Position numbers and translations under genes: made by a program
The notes under the pieces: model-generated
Told to the model about the DNA's origin: nothing
The model's database searches: none
Seen by the model: only the letters and a program-made list of their open reading frames with translations
In this document: positions 23,631-33,058 of the stretch, one piece after another
Layout of the letters: each line of letters begins with the position of its first letter
Numbering within the stretch: position 1 is the stretch's first letter
NCBI GenBank assembly: GCA_037179335.1
Contig: JAKZHN010000009.1
Coordinates: 558,001-622,000, forward strand
Source: Cyclaneusma minus
Lineage: Eukaryota; Ascomycota; Leotiomycetes; Marthamycetales; Marthamycetaceae
Direction of reading: 5' to 3'
DNA: 64,000 nt

Positions 23631-23852
23631 GCAGCTCCAGGGGCGACCAAGATATTCTTTTCTTAAGAAACGATCAGTACGTGGATCACGCGATGGTTTC
23701 CTGGTAGTTGTAGGCTTTCGCGGACCCAAGCATCACATACGCAGAGTACCTATCTCGGGTAAGATTTCTACAACATTGTGCAAACCAAGGTGTGACCCTC
23801 GAACCCTCTCTTCTTGCTCTTGCGCGCCGAAAGCCAACCTTACACGTGAAGT

Positions 23853-23968
23853 CTGCCGTCGATTCCAGGACTTACCGCCGAAAGTGAAACCTATCGCCGC
23901 CATGCCGGCAGAATCTCAGTCATGGGGGCAAAGGTTTCGCTTGTATCTGTCCCCAGGAGGTATAAGTA
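23853..23968 (+). promoter_or_regulatory. Block A unit 4
   Basis: CTGCCGTCG at 23853, TTACCGCCG at 23872 and CTATCGCCG at 23891 (19 and 19 bp); TATAAGTA at 23961. ACACGTGA lies just upstream, with its CACGTG at 23843. Confidence 0.65.
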
Positions 23969-24145
23969 TTCTGCCAAATTCCACAATTTGCTCCTCTAAA
24001 CCAAAAAAGCGAGCCTCCGAAGCTATGTGTCGCTTTGCTGCTTGTAGTCAGTTCAAAGTCAACAGCAAATGAAAGCCGAGATTTGAGCTGTGACAGCGAA
24101 AGCGAGGAATCATGAGCGCACGGCGTCGCTTCCGTTTTCCGGGCC

Positions 24146-24248
24146 CTGCTGTCGACGTGGGAACCTACCGTCGTGCCAACAAACATACTGGCGGTTGTGC
24201 GAGTCACGGGATTTCCCTGTGTGTGCCAGGCCTTGAGAGCTATAAATA
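24146..24248 (+). promoter_or_regulatory. Block A unit 5
   Basis: CTGCTGTCG at 24146, CTACCGTCG at 24165 and degenerate CATACTGGC at 24184 (19 and 19 bp); TATAAATA at 24241, followed by CTTTCTTTTTCA. Confidence 0.7.
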
Positions 24249-24435
24249 CACGTCCAAACACCTTTCTTTTTCACGATCAAAGACGGGTCGAAATTACTTG
24301 GATGGTACTGTCTTGTAACTCTTGTCCCTCCACCGCTCGAATTTTGAATCGTATTAAACTTCAGATATCTGAGGCAGATACAACAGTAAATTAAAGCCTA
24401 ACTTCAGCCTAGTCTCTCTGATTTTTCAAGTTTTC

Positions 24436-24520
24436 CTAATGTCAGTGCCGGGACCTACCGTCGTGGTAGCATAGAATCTGCGATCCGGGATTCTTCTCAA
24501 TCCCTTAGCAGGTATAAATA
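24436..24520 (+). promoter_or_regulatory. Block A unit 6
   Basis: CTAATGTCA at 24436 and CTACCGTCG at 24455 (19 bp); TATAAATA at 24513. Confidence 0.65.
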
Positions 24521-24745
24521 TGCCTCCTATGACCCCAAGAGACCTTTCTTCTCTAGAATTCAAATAAGAAACATGGAACCAGCATGAAATCCCAGGCTTC
24601 ATTGTCCCTCTGCACCCCGCAGCCACGACATTCCAGATGAGAAATTCCTCAGACTTGATTTAAGGAGAACCGAATAATGAAAAGACCAACCAGGGAACTT
24701 AGAAGTTTCCCACTTCTCTTTCTACTTTTCTCGGGGACAAGCACT

Positions 24746-24840
24746 CTACTGTCGATGCCGATATCTACCGCCACGTCAAATCATCAATGCGGAGTCTGGT
24801 ATCTAGAACTGTCCTCTCCATCTCCAAGGAGGTATAAATA
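24746..24840 (+). promoter_or_regulatory. Block A unit 7
   Basis: CTACTGTCG at 24746 and CTACCGCCA at 24765 (19 bp); TATAAATA at 24833. Confidence 0.7.
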
Positions 24841-25036
24841 CACCTTCGAGTTTCCTAACAAAGCTCTCCTTAGAATCCACAACAATCAAGCAAGGGCCGC
24901 CATTGACTCTCGGTCGGCCGTTTCACGCTACCAGAAACCTGGAATTTCTCGAATGGAGTTCACGAGTCACCACTCACCAGGAGGTTGACTTCACAAGCCT
25001 TTCTCTTCTTTTCCCAACTTTTCTCGGTCAAGGGAC

Positions 25037-25124
25037 CTGCTGTCGACGTCCGTATCTACTGTCATGTTGGAGTCAAACACACAGTAGAATTATTTAGTCT
25101 GCCAGGCCATAGGTAGTATAAATA
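25037..25124 (+). promoter_or_regulatory. Block A unit 8
   Basis: CTGCTGTCG at 25037 and CTACTGTCA at 25056 (19 bp); TATAAATA at 25117, followed by a CT-rich stretch ending CTTTTTCA about 30 bp later. Confidence 0.7.
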
Positions 25125-25380
25125 GAGCTCCTGTTCTCGCTCACTTTTCTTTTTCAAGGTGGACGTCGCTGCTGAATATGTCGATGGTAGAAATACTCTG
25201 CCAGGCAGCTGGGTGCAACACTTTTGTTGCTGACAGTCGCGGGCATAGGCGCTGATTGCTAGAGCTGCTGCTCTCAGTTCTCGGTAATTCAGATTTAAAA
25301 TGTGTCAGGCGGAGCCCACAGAGAAATACTCGCAGAGTAACTGCCGAACATTCTTCACTCCGTTTGCGCAGGTGATCAAT

Positions 25381-25472
25381 CCACCGTCGACGCTGGTACC
25401 TACTGTCGTATCAACTCGAACTCAACGCAGCATTCAGCTAAATCGTGCTCAATGTCCCAGGAAGTATAAATA
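25381..25472 (+). promoter_or_regulatory. Block A unit 9
   Basis: CCACCGTCG at 25381 and CTACTGTCG at 25400 (19 bp); TATAAATA at 25465. Confidence 0.7.
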
Positions 25473-25662
25473 CGCCCTCGATACCCACTTCCAAGAGTTT
25501 TCTTCCTTGGGAAAGGTTCGAAGCCCTGCACCACCGAATGTCATTACCGCTCGAAGTTCGAATTGCCTGTGACTCGAAGCGTCGAAGATCTGGAGTCGAA
25601 GATACAAGAATTCCACAAAAAAATTGCTAACTTCAAACCGTTGCTCCTGGGCAAATTGTGAT

Positions 25663-25747
25663 CCCCCGTCGACGCTAGCACCTACCGCCGCGTCGAAACA
25701 AATTCGCCCAACCTAGTTCCTGCTCATGGTCTCTGGAGGTATAAATA
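25663..25747 (+). promoter_or_regulatory. Block A unit 10
   Basis: CCCCCGTCG at 25663 and CTACCGCCG at 25682 (19 bp); TATAAATA at 25740. Confidence 0.65.
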
Positions 25748-25940
25748 CAGCCCCACGATTCCCTTCGAGGGTCTCCCTACCATCAGGTAACAGGTCGAGG
25801 AGGACTGAGGAGATGGTCGCCGGAAATCCCTTTGTTTGCCGCTCGCAGCATCAGTCAGCTGAGACACTTAGACCCTAAGCGGCCCAGGAAAACGTAACAG
25901 AATAACCCAAGTCAACAGAACAAACCTCTCTATGATATTT

Positions 25941-26024
25941 CTACTGTCGACGGTCTTATCTACCTCCACATCATCTCGACGTTCAACGCATTGGAAACTT
26001 GTGATGTCCCAATAGCTATAACTA
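25941..26024 (+). promoter_or_regulatory. Block A unit 11
   Basis: CTACTGTCG at 25941 and CTACCTCCA at 25960 (19 bp); degenerate TATAACTA at 26017. Confidence 0.6.
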
Positions 26025-26219
26025 TACCCGCAGGGTCCATCTTCTCGACTTTGCTTTCCTAAGCATAAGTGGACTTTGACTGGCAACCCACTTAGCGACT
26101 CACAACGCTTTTGTCTCCTGAAGTTCGCTACATCTTGTACCCAAAGTAGTTCAGGAAAGGCCAGGAGAAAAATGAAACCAAATGTAAAAATCCCCCTTTT
26201 CTTTTGCCGCATGAGATAC

Positions 26220-26307
26220 TCACCGTCGGCTGTGGTATCTGCCGTCAGCTCGAGCTGAGCTCAAAAACGCACTGGGGACATCGGAAATTTACTCCAAGGT
26301 ATAAGTA
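26220..26307 (+). promoter_or_regulatory. Block A unit 12
   Basis: TCACCGTCG at 26220 and CTGCCGTCA at 26239 (19 bp); TATAAGTA at 26300. Confidence 0.65.
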
Positions 26308-26484
26308 CAGCTCCAAGGTGCCCTAACAAAAATCTTCCATAGAAGAAAAACATTCATATGTCACGCTAGACTTGGAAGGGTGATAATACTCCAATATTTT
26401 GCAGCGACTAAATCCCATCAAAGGCGCTCAAGGAAATCCAGTCCCCCAGAAATGCCTACAAGCCCTATTAGCTTCATGAAAAGG

Positions 26485-26522
<38 letters not shown>

Positions 26523-27033
26523 GCCAAAGAAACCAACCCCCAAAACTTAAAAATGGAAAATAAAATGCCGAAAGGATAAAATGTAACCGTTACCACCCCA
26601 TAAAAAATCCAAAGAANNNNNNNNNNNNNNNNNNNNNNNNNNNNNNNNNNNNNNNNNNNNNNNNNNNNNNNNNNNNNNNNNNNNNNNNNNNNNNNNNNNN
26701 NNNNNNNNNNNNNNNNNNNNNNNNNNNNNNNNNNNNNNNNNNNNNNNNNNNNNNNNNNNNNNNNNNNNNNNNNNNNNNNNNNNNNNNNNNNNNNNNNNNN
26801 NNNNNNNNNNNNNNNNNNNNNNNNNNNNNNNNNNNNNNNNNNNNNNNNNNNNNNNNNNNNNNNNNNNNNNNNNNNNNNNNNNNNNNNNNNNNNNNNNNNN
26901 NNNNNNNNNNNNNNNNNNNNNNNNNNNNNNNNNNNNNNNNNNNNNNNNNNNNNNNNNNNNNNNNNCAACAAACCCCAACAATTCAAACCACCCCCCCACC
27001 CAACCCAACAACCCCAATTCTCTTAAACAAAAC

Positions 27034-27068
<35 letters not shown>
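26485..27068. other. Assembly gap (349 N) with poly-A and low-complexity edges
   Basis: N runs from 26617 to 26965. A 34-base poly-A tract lies on each outer side (26485-26518 and 27035-27068). Between the tracts and the Ns the bases are A/C-rich; 26966-27034 contains no G. This looks like a poor-quality extension into an unresolved stretch of the array. The tandem spacing leaves room for about two more units. Confidence 0.85.
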
Positions 27069-27070
<2 letters not shown>

Positions 27071-27111
27071 GTTCCTCAGCTTCCCAGCCACGAATCTGTA
27101 AAATGGCATCT

Positions 27112-27189
27112 CTACTGCCGACAGGAGAATCTGTCACCGTTACCTCCAGCTTCTCAATGCCAAGTCTCCAGCTCATACAGGTACAAATA
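27112..27189 (+). promoter_or_regulatory. Block A unit 13, degenerate
   Basis: CTACTGCCG at 27112 and CTGTCACCG at 27131 (19 bp); TATA position occupied by TACAAATA at 27182. Confidence 0.5.
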
Positions 27190-27393
27190 GTCAACGGCGA
27201 TCGCCAGCCAGTTTTTCCCCAAGGATAACATCATGCATCATTTGGGTGAATTGGATGCACTGCATGGAAGTGGCATGTAAAGCTCGATTTTGAGGTAGGC
27301 CGTAGAGCGGTCAGGAGATCTTTCACGGGTCCATCCATTGCAGATGTTGCATTCGTCATGTCATTGTCAGCGAAGATGGGAGGAGACGCTTTC

Positions 27394-27509
27394 CTGCTGT
27401 CGACGCATATACCTACCGCCATCTCTATCCATTACTGTCATCTCTAGGTATGCATCTTTGTAGCGAAATTTTCTTCACAGTCCTTCACAGGAAGACATAG
27501 ATACAAATA
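27394..27509 (+). promoter_or_regulatory. Block A unit 14
   Basis: CTGCTGTCG at 27394, CTACCGCCA at 27413 and TTACTGTCA at 27432 (19 and 19 bp); TATA position TACAAATA at 27502. Confidence 0.6.
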
Positions 27510-27688
27510 ATTTTCCTTGGGCACAATGGCAGCTTGCAGAGCTACCGTTCAAATCACACCCATGATGGCTGAGACACCTCTATGGCCAGAGCATGAAATT
27601 TTCAATGACGCGGTCGACTCCAAATAATAAAATGATACAAGACTTAGCCTCTTTATATAGATCCAAACCAGCAAACGTCTTAGTCAGA

Positions 27689-27778
27689 ACACCGTCACCA
27701 GCCCCTGCACCTCTTATTAGTGAAAACTACTAGCACCTAAGACACCTGACTGTCTTCCCCCTCCCACATGTATAAATA
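27689..27778 (+). promoter_or_regulatory. Block A unit 15
   Basis: ACACCGTCA at 27689 with only a weak partner 19 bp on; TATAAATA at 27771. Confidence 0.45.
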
Positions 27779-27958
27779 TCGAGCTGAAATCCGCTGAGGC
27801 CTTTTTCTTGAGAAAACCTTGCCGGAGCAAGTCACACCAGGAATTCGGCTTCAAACTCTGATTGTGGAACGACCAGGACCCTCCCTCGTCCATGGCAAGC
27901 CAAACATCGACGGAAGACAAAACAAGGGCATCCACGGTGTCATCGCCGAGGCATTAAG

Positions 27959-28320
27959 CTACCGCCATCCAGCCTATTCACCGCCGTTTTTGAGTATGCA
28001 TGAATATAGCGAGATAGTTTTCCGCGGGGTCTCAGAAGGAACATATCAAAACAATGCACTCTCAGGTGAACACACCTCATGAATTTGTCTTGCTATTAAA
28101 CAATCATGTTCAGCACGAGAGTAATGATCCAGGGAATCGGCAGCTTTGGAGCCATAGGGAATCTGAGGTGGGAATTCAGCCTTACTATATAGTTTTGAGC
28201 CAGGTACCTGGCAGATGTAAGCTTTGCCCCTGACCAGTTTGTTTATGACTCACCGATTCCAGAATCTTAGGGCAAGACAGCAGAAGAGCCTCCGAGCGCC
28301 AGCGAGTACAGGTATAAATA
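27959..28320 (+). promoter_or_regulatory. Block A unit 16: last rightward TATA
   Basis: CTACCGCCA at 27959 and TCACCGCCG at 27978 (19 bp). The clear TATAAATA lies further on at 28313 and is the last one pointing right. Confidence 0.5.
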
Positions 28321-28499
28321 TCCTGTCAAGTTGCTATCGTTTTCCTTCTTCAATAATGGAATTTGGAACTCGGCTTTTCTAGTGCAATCTCACTGAATTG
28401 TAGGACCCGCTTCGTCGTAAAAGTTGAAAGCTTCACGAGTAATCAGATACCGCACGCAAATTCGACAACTTACAGTGAAACGAAAACCCACCCACCTTC

Positions 28500-28775
28500 C
28501 TGCTATCATTGACGCAGCTTACCACCATTGAGACTTCTCGTTGTCGCTTTGAAGACCTATTTCCACATTTCTCACCCCTATCTAGCAAATGCGGCCCAGA
28601 AGCCTGGTCTGTACTTTGTACTCGACTCACAAAATCGTACCATTCGTAGTAGCCACCACTTCTTGACTGACCGAGTTCGTGCGCTCCAGGTAAGCAACAC
28701 AGCATGTAGCGAAACCTGTGTATTTGTTTCCTTGAGAGAAAAGGGTTGGAAATAGGTCCTAGAGGTCCTTTTATA
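28500..28775 (-). promoter_or_regulatory. Block A unit 17: first leftward TATA
   Basis: Plus-strand nonamers CTGCTATCA 28500, TTACCACCA 28519 and TCGTTGTCG 28538 (19 and 19 bp). A leftward TATA (TTTTATA) lies at 28769-28775, about 230 bp to their right. Confidence 0.55.
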
Positions 28776-29105
28776 CCTCCAGCCAGCGCCTTTGCTCCCC
28801 TCTTAGCGCAGTCCATCCAATAGACAGTCCAGCCCTAACCTAAGCGATCTCTAGCGAATAAGCTTCAGCCTTACAGCTTCTACCCTCCCCTTTCCTCTTC
28901 ATCCCATGCTATAAAAGCATGGCTCAGGAGTCAATCCTCCTGCCTCCAGCAGTCTAGCTTCCCAAAGATGAGATCGAACGCTGGCACCCATCTTTCAGCT
29001 GGCCAAGCAAGGCAAGCTGTCATAGAACAAGAGCGTCAAATTTCATTCTCCTGAGTCCAAGAAAGACAAATACTCTGTGGTCGATCAAAACTCAGCTCGT
29101 CTTTT

Positions 29106-29373
29106 TTGCTGTCAGCGCAAGTGTCTGCTGTCATGAAGTCTTTCTACTGTCGCTTGCAGGGTCATACCTCCATACCTCAAAAGAAAGGAATCCACAGTGA
29201 TAGTTTGGAGCAAATTCTTGTCAGGTTTTGTCGCAGCAAACAATGATTGCGCAACGCGAAAGCAGTGACCTGAGTATGGGCACCGCTAGCATGCCAAGCC
29301 GACATGGGATTGTTCTCCCTCCGTTGTTGCCATGAAAGAATGAAACAGGAGGCAGATTCATGGTCTTTATATA
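29106..29373 (-). promoter_or_regulatory. Block A unit 18
   Basis: TTGCTGTCA 29106, CTGCTGTCA 29125, CTACTGTCG 29144 and a weak copy at 29163 (19 bp each); leftward TATA (TTTATATA) at 29366. Confidence 0.65.
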
Positions 29374-29516
29374 CCCCTGAAATGAGACAAACAGCAAAGA
29401 CCTCAAGCTCACGAGTGTATTCAGGCAATCATTGCCGCCCCAATCTGGTGGTATTTCTGCAAGAAGCCCTGTTCTCTTCCCAGAGCTTGACCAATTCCCG
29501 CCGCCGACAGACTTTT

Positions 29517-29790
29517 TTGCTATCAACAAGAGTCCTAATTGCCATGAAGTCCTACTACTGTCACTATAAGTGCCCTACCTTCATACTCACTGATCAAAGC
29601 AATGCTGACACCTAGTGATATCGGAGTAGACCAGAAACAGTAATTGATACCTTGTCTATACAACGTCCATGGCGTCTTGGACATTTTTCACAATGGGGGA
29701 ATGAAACTGCAAGGAAGCTCCATGTTCTTCCTTTTCTATTTTTCTGGTCATGGGAAAGAGAGGCTTTAGGAGGGTCCTGGGCTTTATATA
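29517..29790 (-). promoter_or_regulatory. Block A unit 19
   Basis: TTGCTATCA 29517, TAATTGCCA 29536, CTACTGTCA 29555 and CTACCTTCA 29575 (19, 19, 20 bp); leftward TATA at 29783. Confidence 0.6.
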
Positions 29791-29851
29791 CCCTAAAGAG
29801 AGCCAAGACAAAGACTCAAACTCCAGCAGTCGTCCAGCTCCGATCCAAGCG

Positions 29852-30844
29852 CTACCATAACGGATATTTGCCGCCATCAAGTCCTCCTACTGTCATTCCT
29901 AGAGCCTAATTCTATCCTTCTATAACTGAGGAAAAGAAATTCAGAGCGGGCGGTTGAAAGCAGGGCTTGGGAGACAGCAACCCAGCAACCACGATTGTGC
30001 GACTAGAATGCAGTGATTCAAGCTTTGATAACAGGGCATCGGGGAAGAGTTTCCATACTCTTCTCCATGGAAGAGGAAGGTTTAAGCAGTGTTTCCGATA
30101 GTCCGTCGACCGAATTTTTTTTGGACCGTATTGATACGGTTTGCCCTTTTAGAAAATAGTCCAGACTAAAGAAGTATAGTTTTGGCTTTTAATTTTCAAT
30201 TTTAAACCATGGCGAAACGGCGAGACTGTGGTTTGGACTATTTTGAACTATTTAGCTATGGCTTGCCAAGGCTTGCCAAGGCTTGGCGGGCACGGACCGT
30301 TATATATAGCTATTTAATTAATAGTAATTCTAATTTAGCATAATTTAATAATAGCTTAATAAAATTTTATTTAGAATATTTTTAGCTATAAATGCAGATG
30401 AATTTTAAATATTGAAAGCTAAATTATAAGCTTTTTAAATTTCCAATTTTAAAAATCCATAATGCCAAATTAAAATACTATAAATAAATACCTAATTTTT
30501 TTTAAAAACTCTTAAAACATTATATAAATAAAACCATTTATTAAATCAAGTTTATTTTTAATAAATTGAATAAACTTGAGTTTTATTTAATTTTATTTAA
30601 ATATTCTATTATTTAAAACTTAATATTAGGCATAAAATATAGCAAAAACAGCTTTTGGCTATTTTTAGCATAGCAAATTATAGCGATTATAATAGAGCCT
30701 TTAAAATTGTGATTTGGACCAAATAAATTTGGTTTATAGCTTTTCTAAATGGTTTCAGACCGTACCGATACGATTTAGGGCCCAAACCGCGATCTCAGAC
30801 TATCGGAAATACTGGGTTTGAGGCAGCTCCCTGAGCTTTATATA
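29852..30844 (-). promoter_or_regulatory. Block A unit 20, split by the hAT-like insertion
   Basis: TTGCCGCCA 29868, CTACTGTCA 29887 and CTAATTCTA 29906 (19 and 19 bp), with CTACCATAA at 29852. The leftward TATA is at 30837. Removing the 728-bp insertion and one 8-bp target copy leaves about 230 bp between nonamers and TATA, as in neighbouring units. Confidence 0.6.
30087..30814. mobile_element. Non-autonomous hAT-like DNA transposon, 728 bp
   Basis: Terminal inverted repeats begin CAGTGTTTCCGATAGTC on the left and CAGTATTTCCGATAGTC on the right (read inward), followed by related subterminal sequence. Flanks are 8-bp target duplications with one difference: GGTTTAAG (30079-30086) and GGTTTGAG (30815-30822). 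An 8-bp duplication and CAGTG-type ends are hallmarks of hAT elements. The interior is AT-rich and encodes nothing recognisable, so the element is non-autonomous or decayed. Confidence 0.85.
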
Positions 30845-30897
30845 CCTGCACACCTTAGGATACCCAGATACTCGTATCTTCTCAGCTCAGTCAAACG

Positions 30898-31173
30898 TCC
30901 GCCGTCTCTGCCATGACCTACCACCAGTAACACCGTTCACCTTCACCCCCGAAGCCTCCCCCCATATCTCTCAGCTGGACTCGATGAACGAATACAGAAA
31001 GCGTGTTTCAATTGCAGCAGGCTCTCAAAAGGCACAGCCACAGCAATGACCACTCGTAATTTGGAAGCAGTGATCTGACCTTGGATATACAACAGCCAAA
31101 TGCTGTTATATATCCGGAGTCTTTCTGATCATGGGAAGAATAAATTCAGAGGCAGATCCTTGGTCTTTATATA
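30898..31173 (-). promoter_or_regulatory. Block A unit 21
   Basis: TCCGCCGTC 30898, CTACCACCA 30918 and TCACCTTCA 30937 (20 and 19 bp); leftward TATA at 31166. Confidence 0.55.
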
Positions 31174-31228
31174 CCTTTCCAGCTCAAGGTACTCAGGTAC
31201 TCTTATCCTTTCCAGCGCAGCTCATTTC

Positions 31229-31519
31229 TCAACGTCATCGCCGCAACCTACCACCAGCAAGACCGTCTACCGTCGATTCCCAGCCTCCCTCCATATCTCC
31301 CAACTGCACTCAGAAAGTCGAAACAGAAAGCTTGCGTCACTTGCAGCGAACTCTTGCAAAATAACCCAGCAGCCACTGCTTCGTAGATGAGTGTTAAAGC
31401 TTGGGCGCGCTTTGAGTATAGCGACACGGCCGCAAGGCGAGGAATGAGGGTGGGTTGTGACGTGCGTTTACTCTGCTATAGGGGGAGAAACTTCAAGACA
31501 GATTCCTGGTCTTTATATA
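31229..31519 (-). promoter_or_regulatory. Block A unit 22
   Basis: TCAACGTCA 31229, CTACCACCA 31248 and CTACCGTCG 31267 (19 and 19 bp); leftward TATA at 31512. This is one of three alignable ~345-bp tandem copies. Confidence 0.65.
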
Positions 31520-31573
31520 CCTGGCCACCTGAAGGTACCCGTGCGGTTTCGCTTGCTTAGCACAGTCAAATGC

Positions 31574-31857
31574 TCGCTGTCGCTTCCCCGAGCTTCCACC
31601 AGTAAGCCCATTCTGCCGTCACTCCTAAGGCCTAACCCCGAACCTTCGAGTTGCGCTCGACAAATCAATACAAAAATTTCGCTTCATTTGTATCAAAGTC
31701 TTGCAAAATGAAAGTAGCAGCCACTGCTTCTTAGATGGCACTCAAGCTTAAGTAGGCGCTCCAAGTGCGGCAACACGGCACCAATCAATCAGTTGAGGTT
31801 CGACGGACGTAAGCTTTGGAAGAAGGAACCACAAAGCATCTCCCTGGTCTTTATATA
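31574..31857 (-). promoter_or_regulatory. Block A unit 23
   Basis: TCGCTGTCG 31574, CTTCCACCA 31593 and CTGCCGTCA 31613 (19 and 20 bp); leftward TATA at 31850. Confidence 0.6.
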
Positions 31858-31939
31858 CCTGGCCAGCTCAAAGTACCCATATACTCACTCCTCTTACCTT
31901 CACCAGCGCCACCCGAAATCCCAAAGTCATAACCATAAC

Positions 31940-32213
31940 CTACCACCAGCAAAACAATCTACCGTCGCTCCCTAAGCCTACCACCATACCTCTCCACTAC
32001 TCTTAGCAAAGCATCTTGCTTCAACCGTAGCTCTTAAAAGCAACCGTACCAGCCACTGCTTCATACTTCTGTATGAAAATCCACGCCTGACTGCGTGAGT
32101 AGGCGTTCCGACTGTGACAATGCAATACCTAGGTACCAACGTGGCGAGCTGGGTTTTCCGTATTGACTCTGGGAGAAGAAAAGTCCAAGCCAGATCCTTG
32201 AGGTCTTTATATA
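31940..32213 (-). promoter_or_regulatory. Block A unit 24
   Basis: CTACCACCA 31940, CTACCGTCG 31959 and CTACCACCA 31978 (19 and 19 bp); leftward TATA at 32206. CTACAGTCG at 32301 and CTACAGTCT at 32314 may be the decayed end of the block. Confidence 0.65.
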
Positions 32214-32322
32214 CCCCCAGCCAACCTGTTACCCCTGTTCCCACTAGGCGATCACGTGATCCACTAGGGTCCTGACAGGATAAACATCCATTGCTCCCAG
32301 CTACAGTCGATGGCTACAGTCT

Positions 32323-33058
32323 CAGAGTGGTCAGGCGACATATTAGGAAACCTGTTCATGGACTTGAAGTCGTAGTCTGGTGGGAGGGGAAATCCAAACC
32401 CTGCAGCCCGACGAAAAATCCGAGGATGTTTCACTCATGTTGCCCCAAAACGCCGTGCCGACATTGAAGCTCTTCTCGCGAATGCATGCAGCGAGGCATA
32501 AATCATACAAAGCTCAAAAGTCAAAACCACGAAGTTGCAGCTGCAAGTGAAGCAAAACAAGAAACGGAAACTCATTTCATGCATCAAGAAAACAATCGCC
32601 ATCATCAATGCCCAGCCTCCTCGCAATGCCGCTTGCTTGCTATGAAACACAACACGCCATCACAAACTAGCCCGCTCCAGACTACACTACCAGACTACGC
32701 TACACGAATCCCTTCAATTAAAACACGCTAAGAACAACTAAACAGAGTGACAAAGCACTATGAAGCGAAAACGCTGGACGAAAACGACCGACGACGACTC
32801 GAACCACTCGCCATGCCTATGTATATCGAACAGTTGCGCGCCAGCTATGTATATCCACAGACGCTCATCGTGACCTCCTGAAACACTAGACACAATCTCC
32901 CTCCTTCTTTCCTCCGTGACTTAACAAGGGAAGAAGAATCGAGCGGAGAACCGGAGAAATCCGAAAGAGTTCCTCCACTCCCCTGCTCATCTCCATCAGA
33001 AGAAATCCGTCGAACGTCCAACCGAATCCAGTATGACCGACTGACTTTGAAAAGAGCC
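32323..33058. other. Intergenic region downstream of the EDE1-type gene
   Basis: Between the end of block A and the EDE1 stop codon. Probably mostly 3' untranslated region; no gene seen. Confidence 0.4.

Larger units (their letters stand above)
22809..32322. repeat. Block A: array of TATA-box units with 19-bp phased nonamers
   Basis: About 25 units at roughly 280-420 bp spacing. From 22.9 to 28.3 kb the TATA boxes (mostly GGTATAAATA) point right. From 28.8 to 32.2 kb they (GGTATATAAAG on the minus strand) point left. Each unit has two to four copies of CTRCYGTCR, mostly exactly 19 bp apart. Sequence between the elements has largely diverged, except in the last copies (31.1-32.2 kb), which are still alignable repeats of about 345 bp. 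No conserved peptide is encoded. An assembly gap and a hAT-like insertion interrupt the block. Confidence 0.8.

Noticed and set aside
26474..27194. Long frames running through the N gap
   Set aside because: They consist of N and poly-A translation and carry no information.
31100..31711. Small frames spanning the ~345-bp repeats as a peptide family
   Set aside because: Frames begin or end at different places in neighbouring copies and the predicted peptides do not align beyond the TATA-encoded residues.
22809..32322. CRISPR-like array
   Set aside because: Repeats are degenerate, spacers are neither uniform nor unique, units contain TATA boxes, and the genome is eukaryotic.
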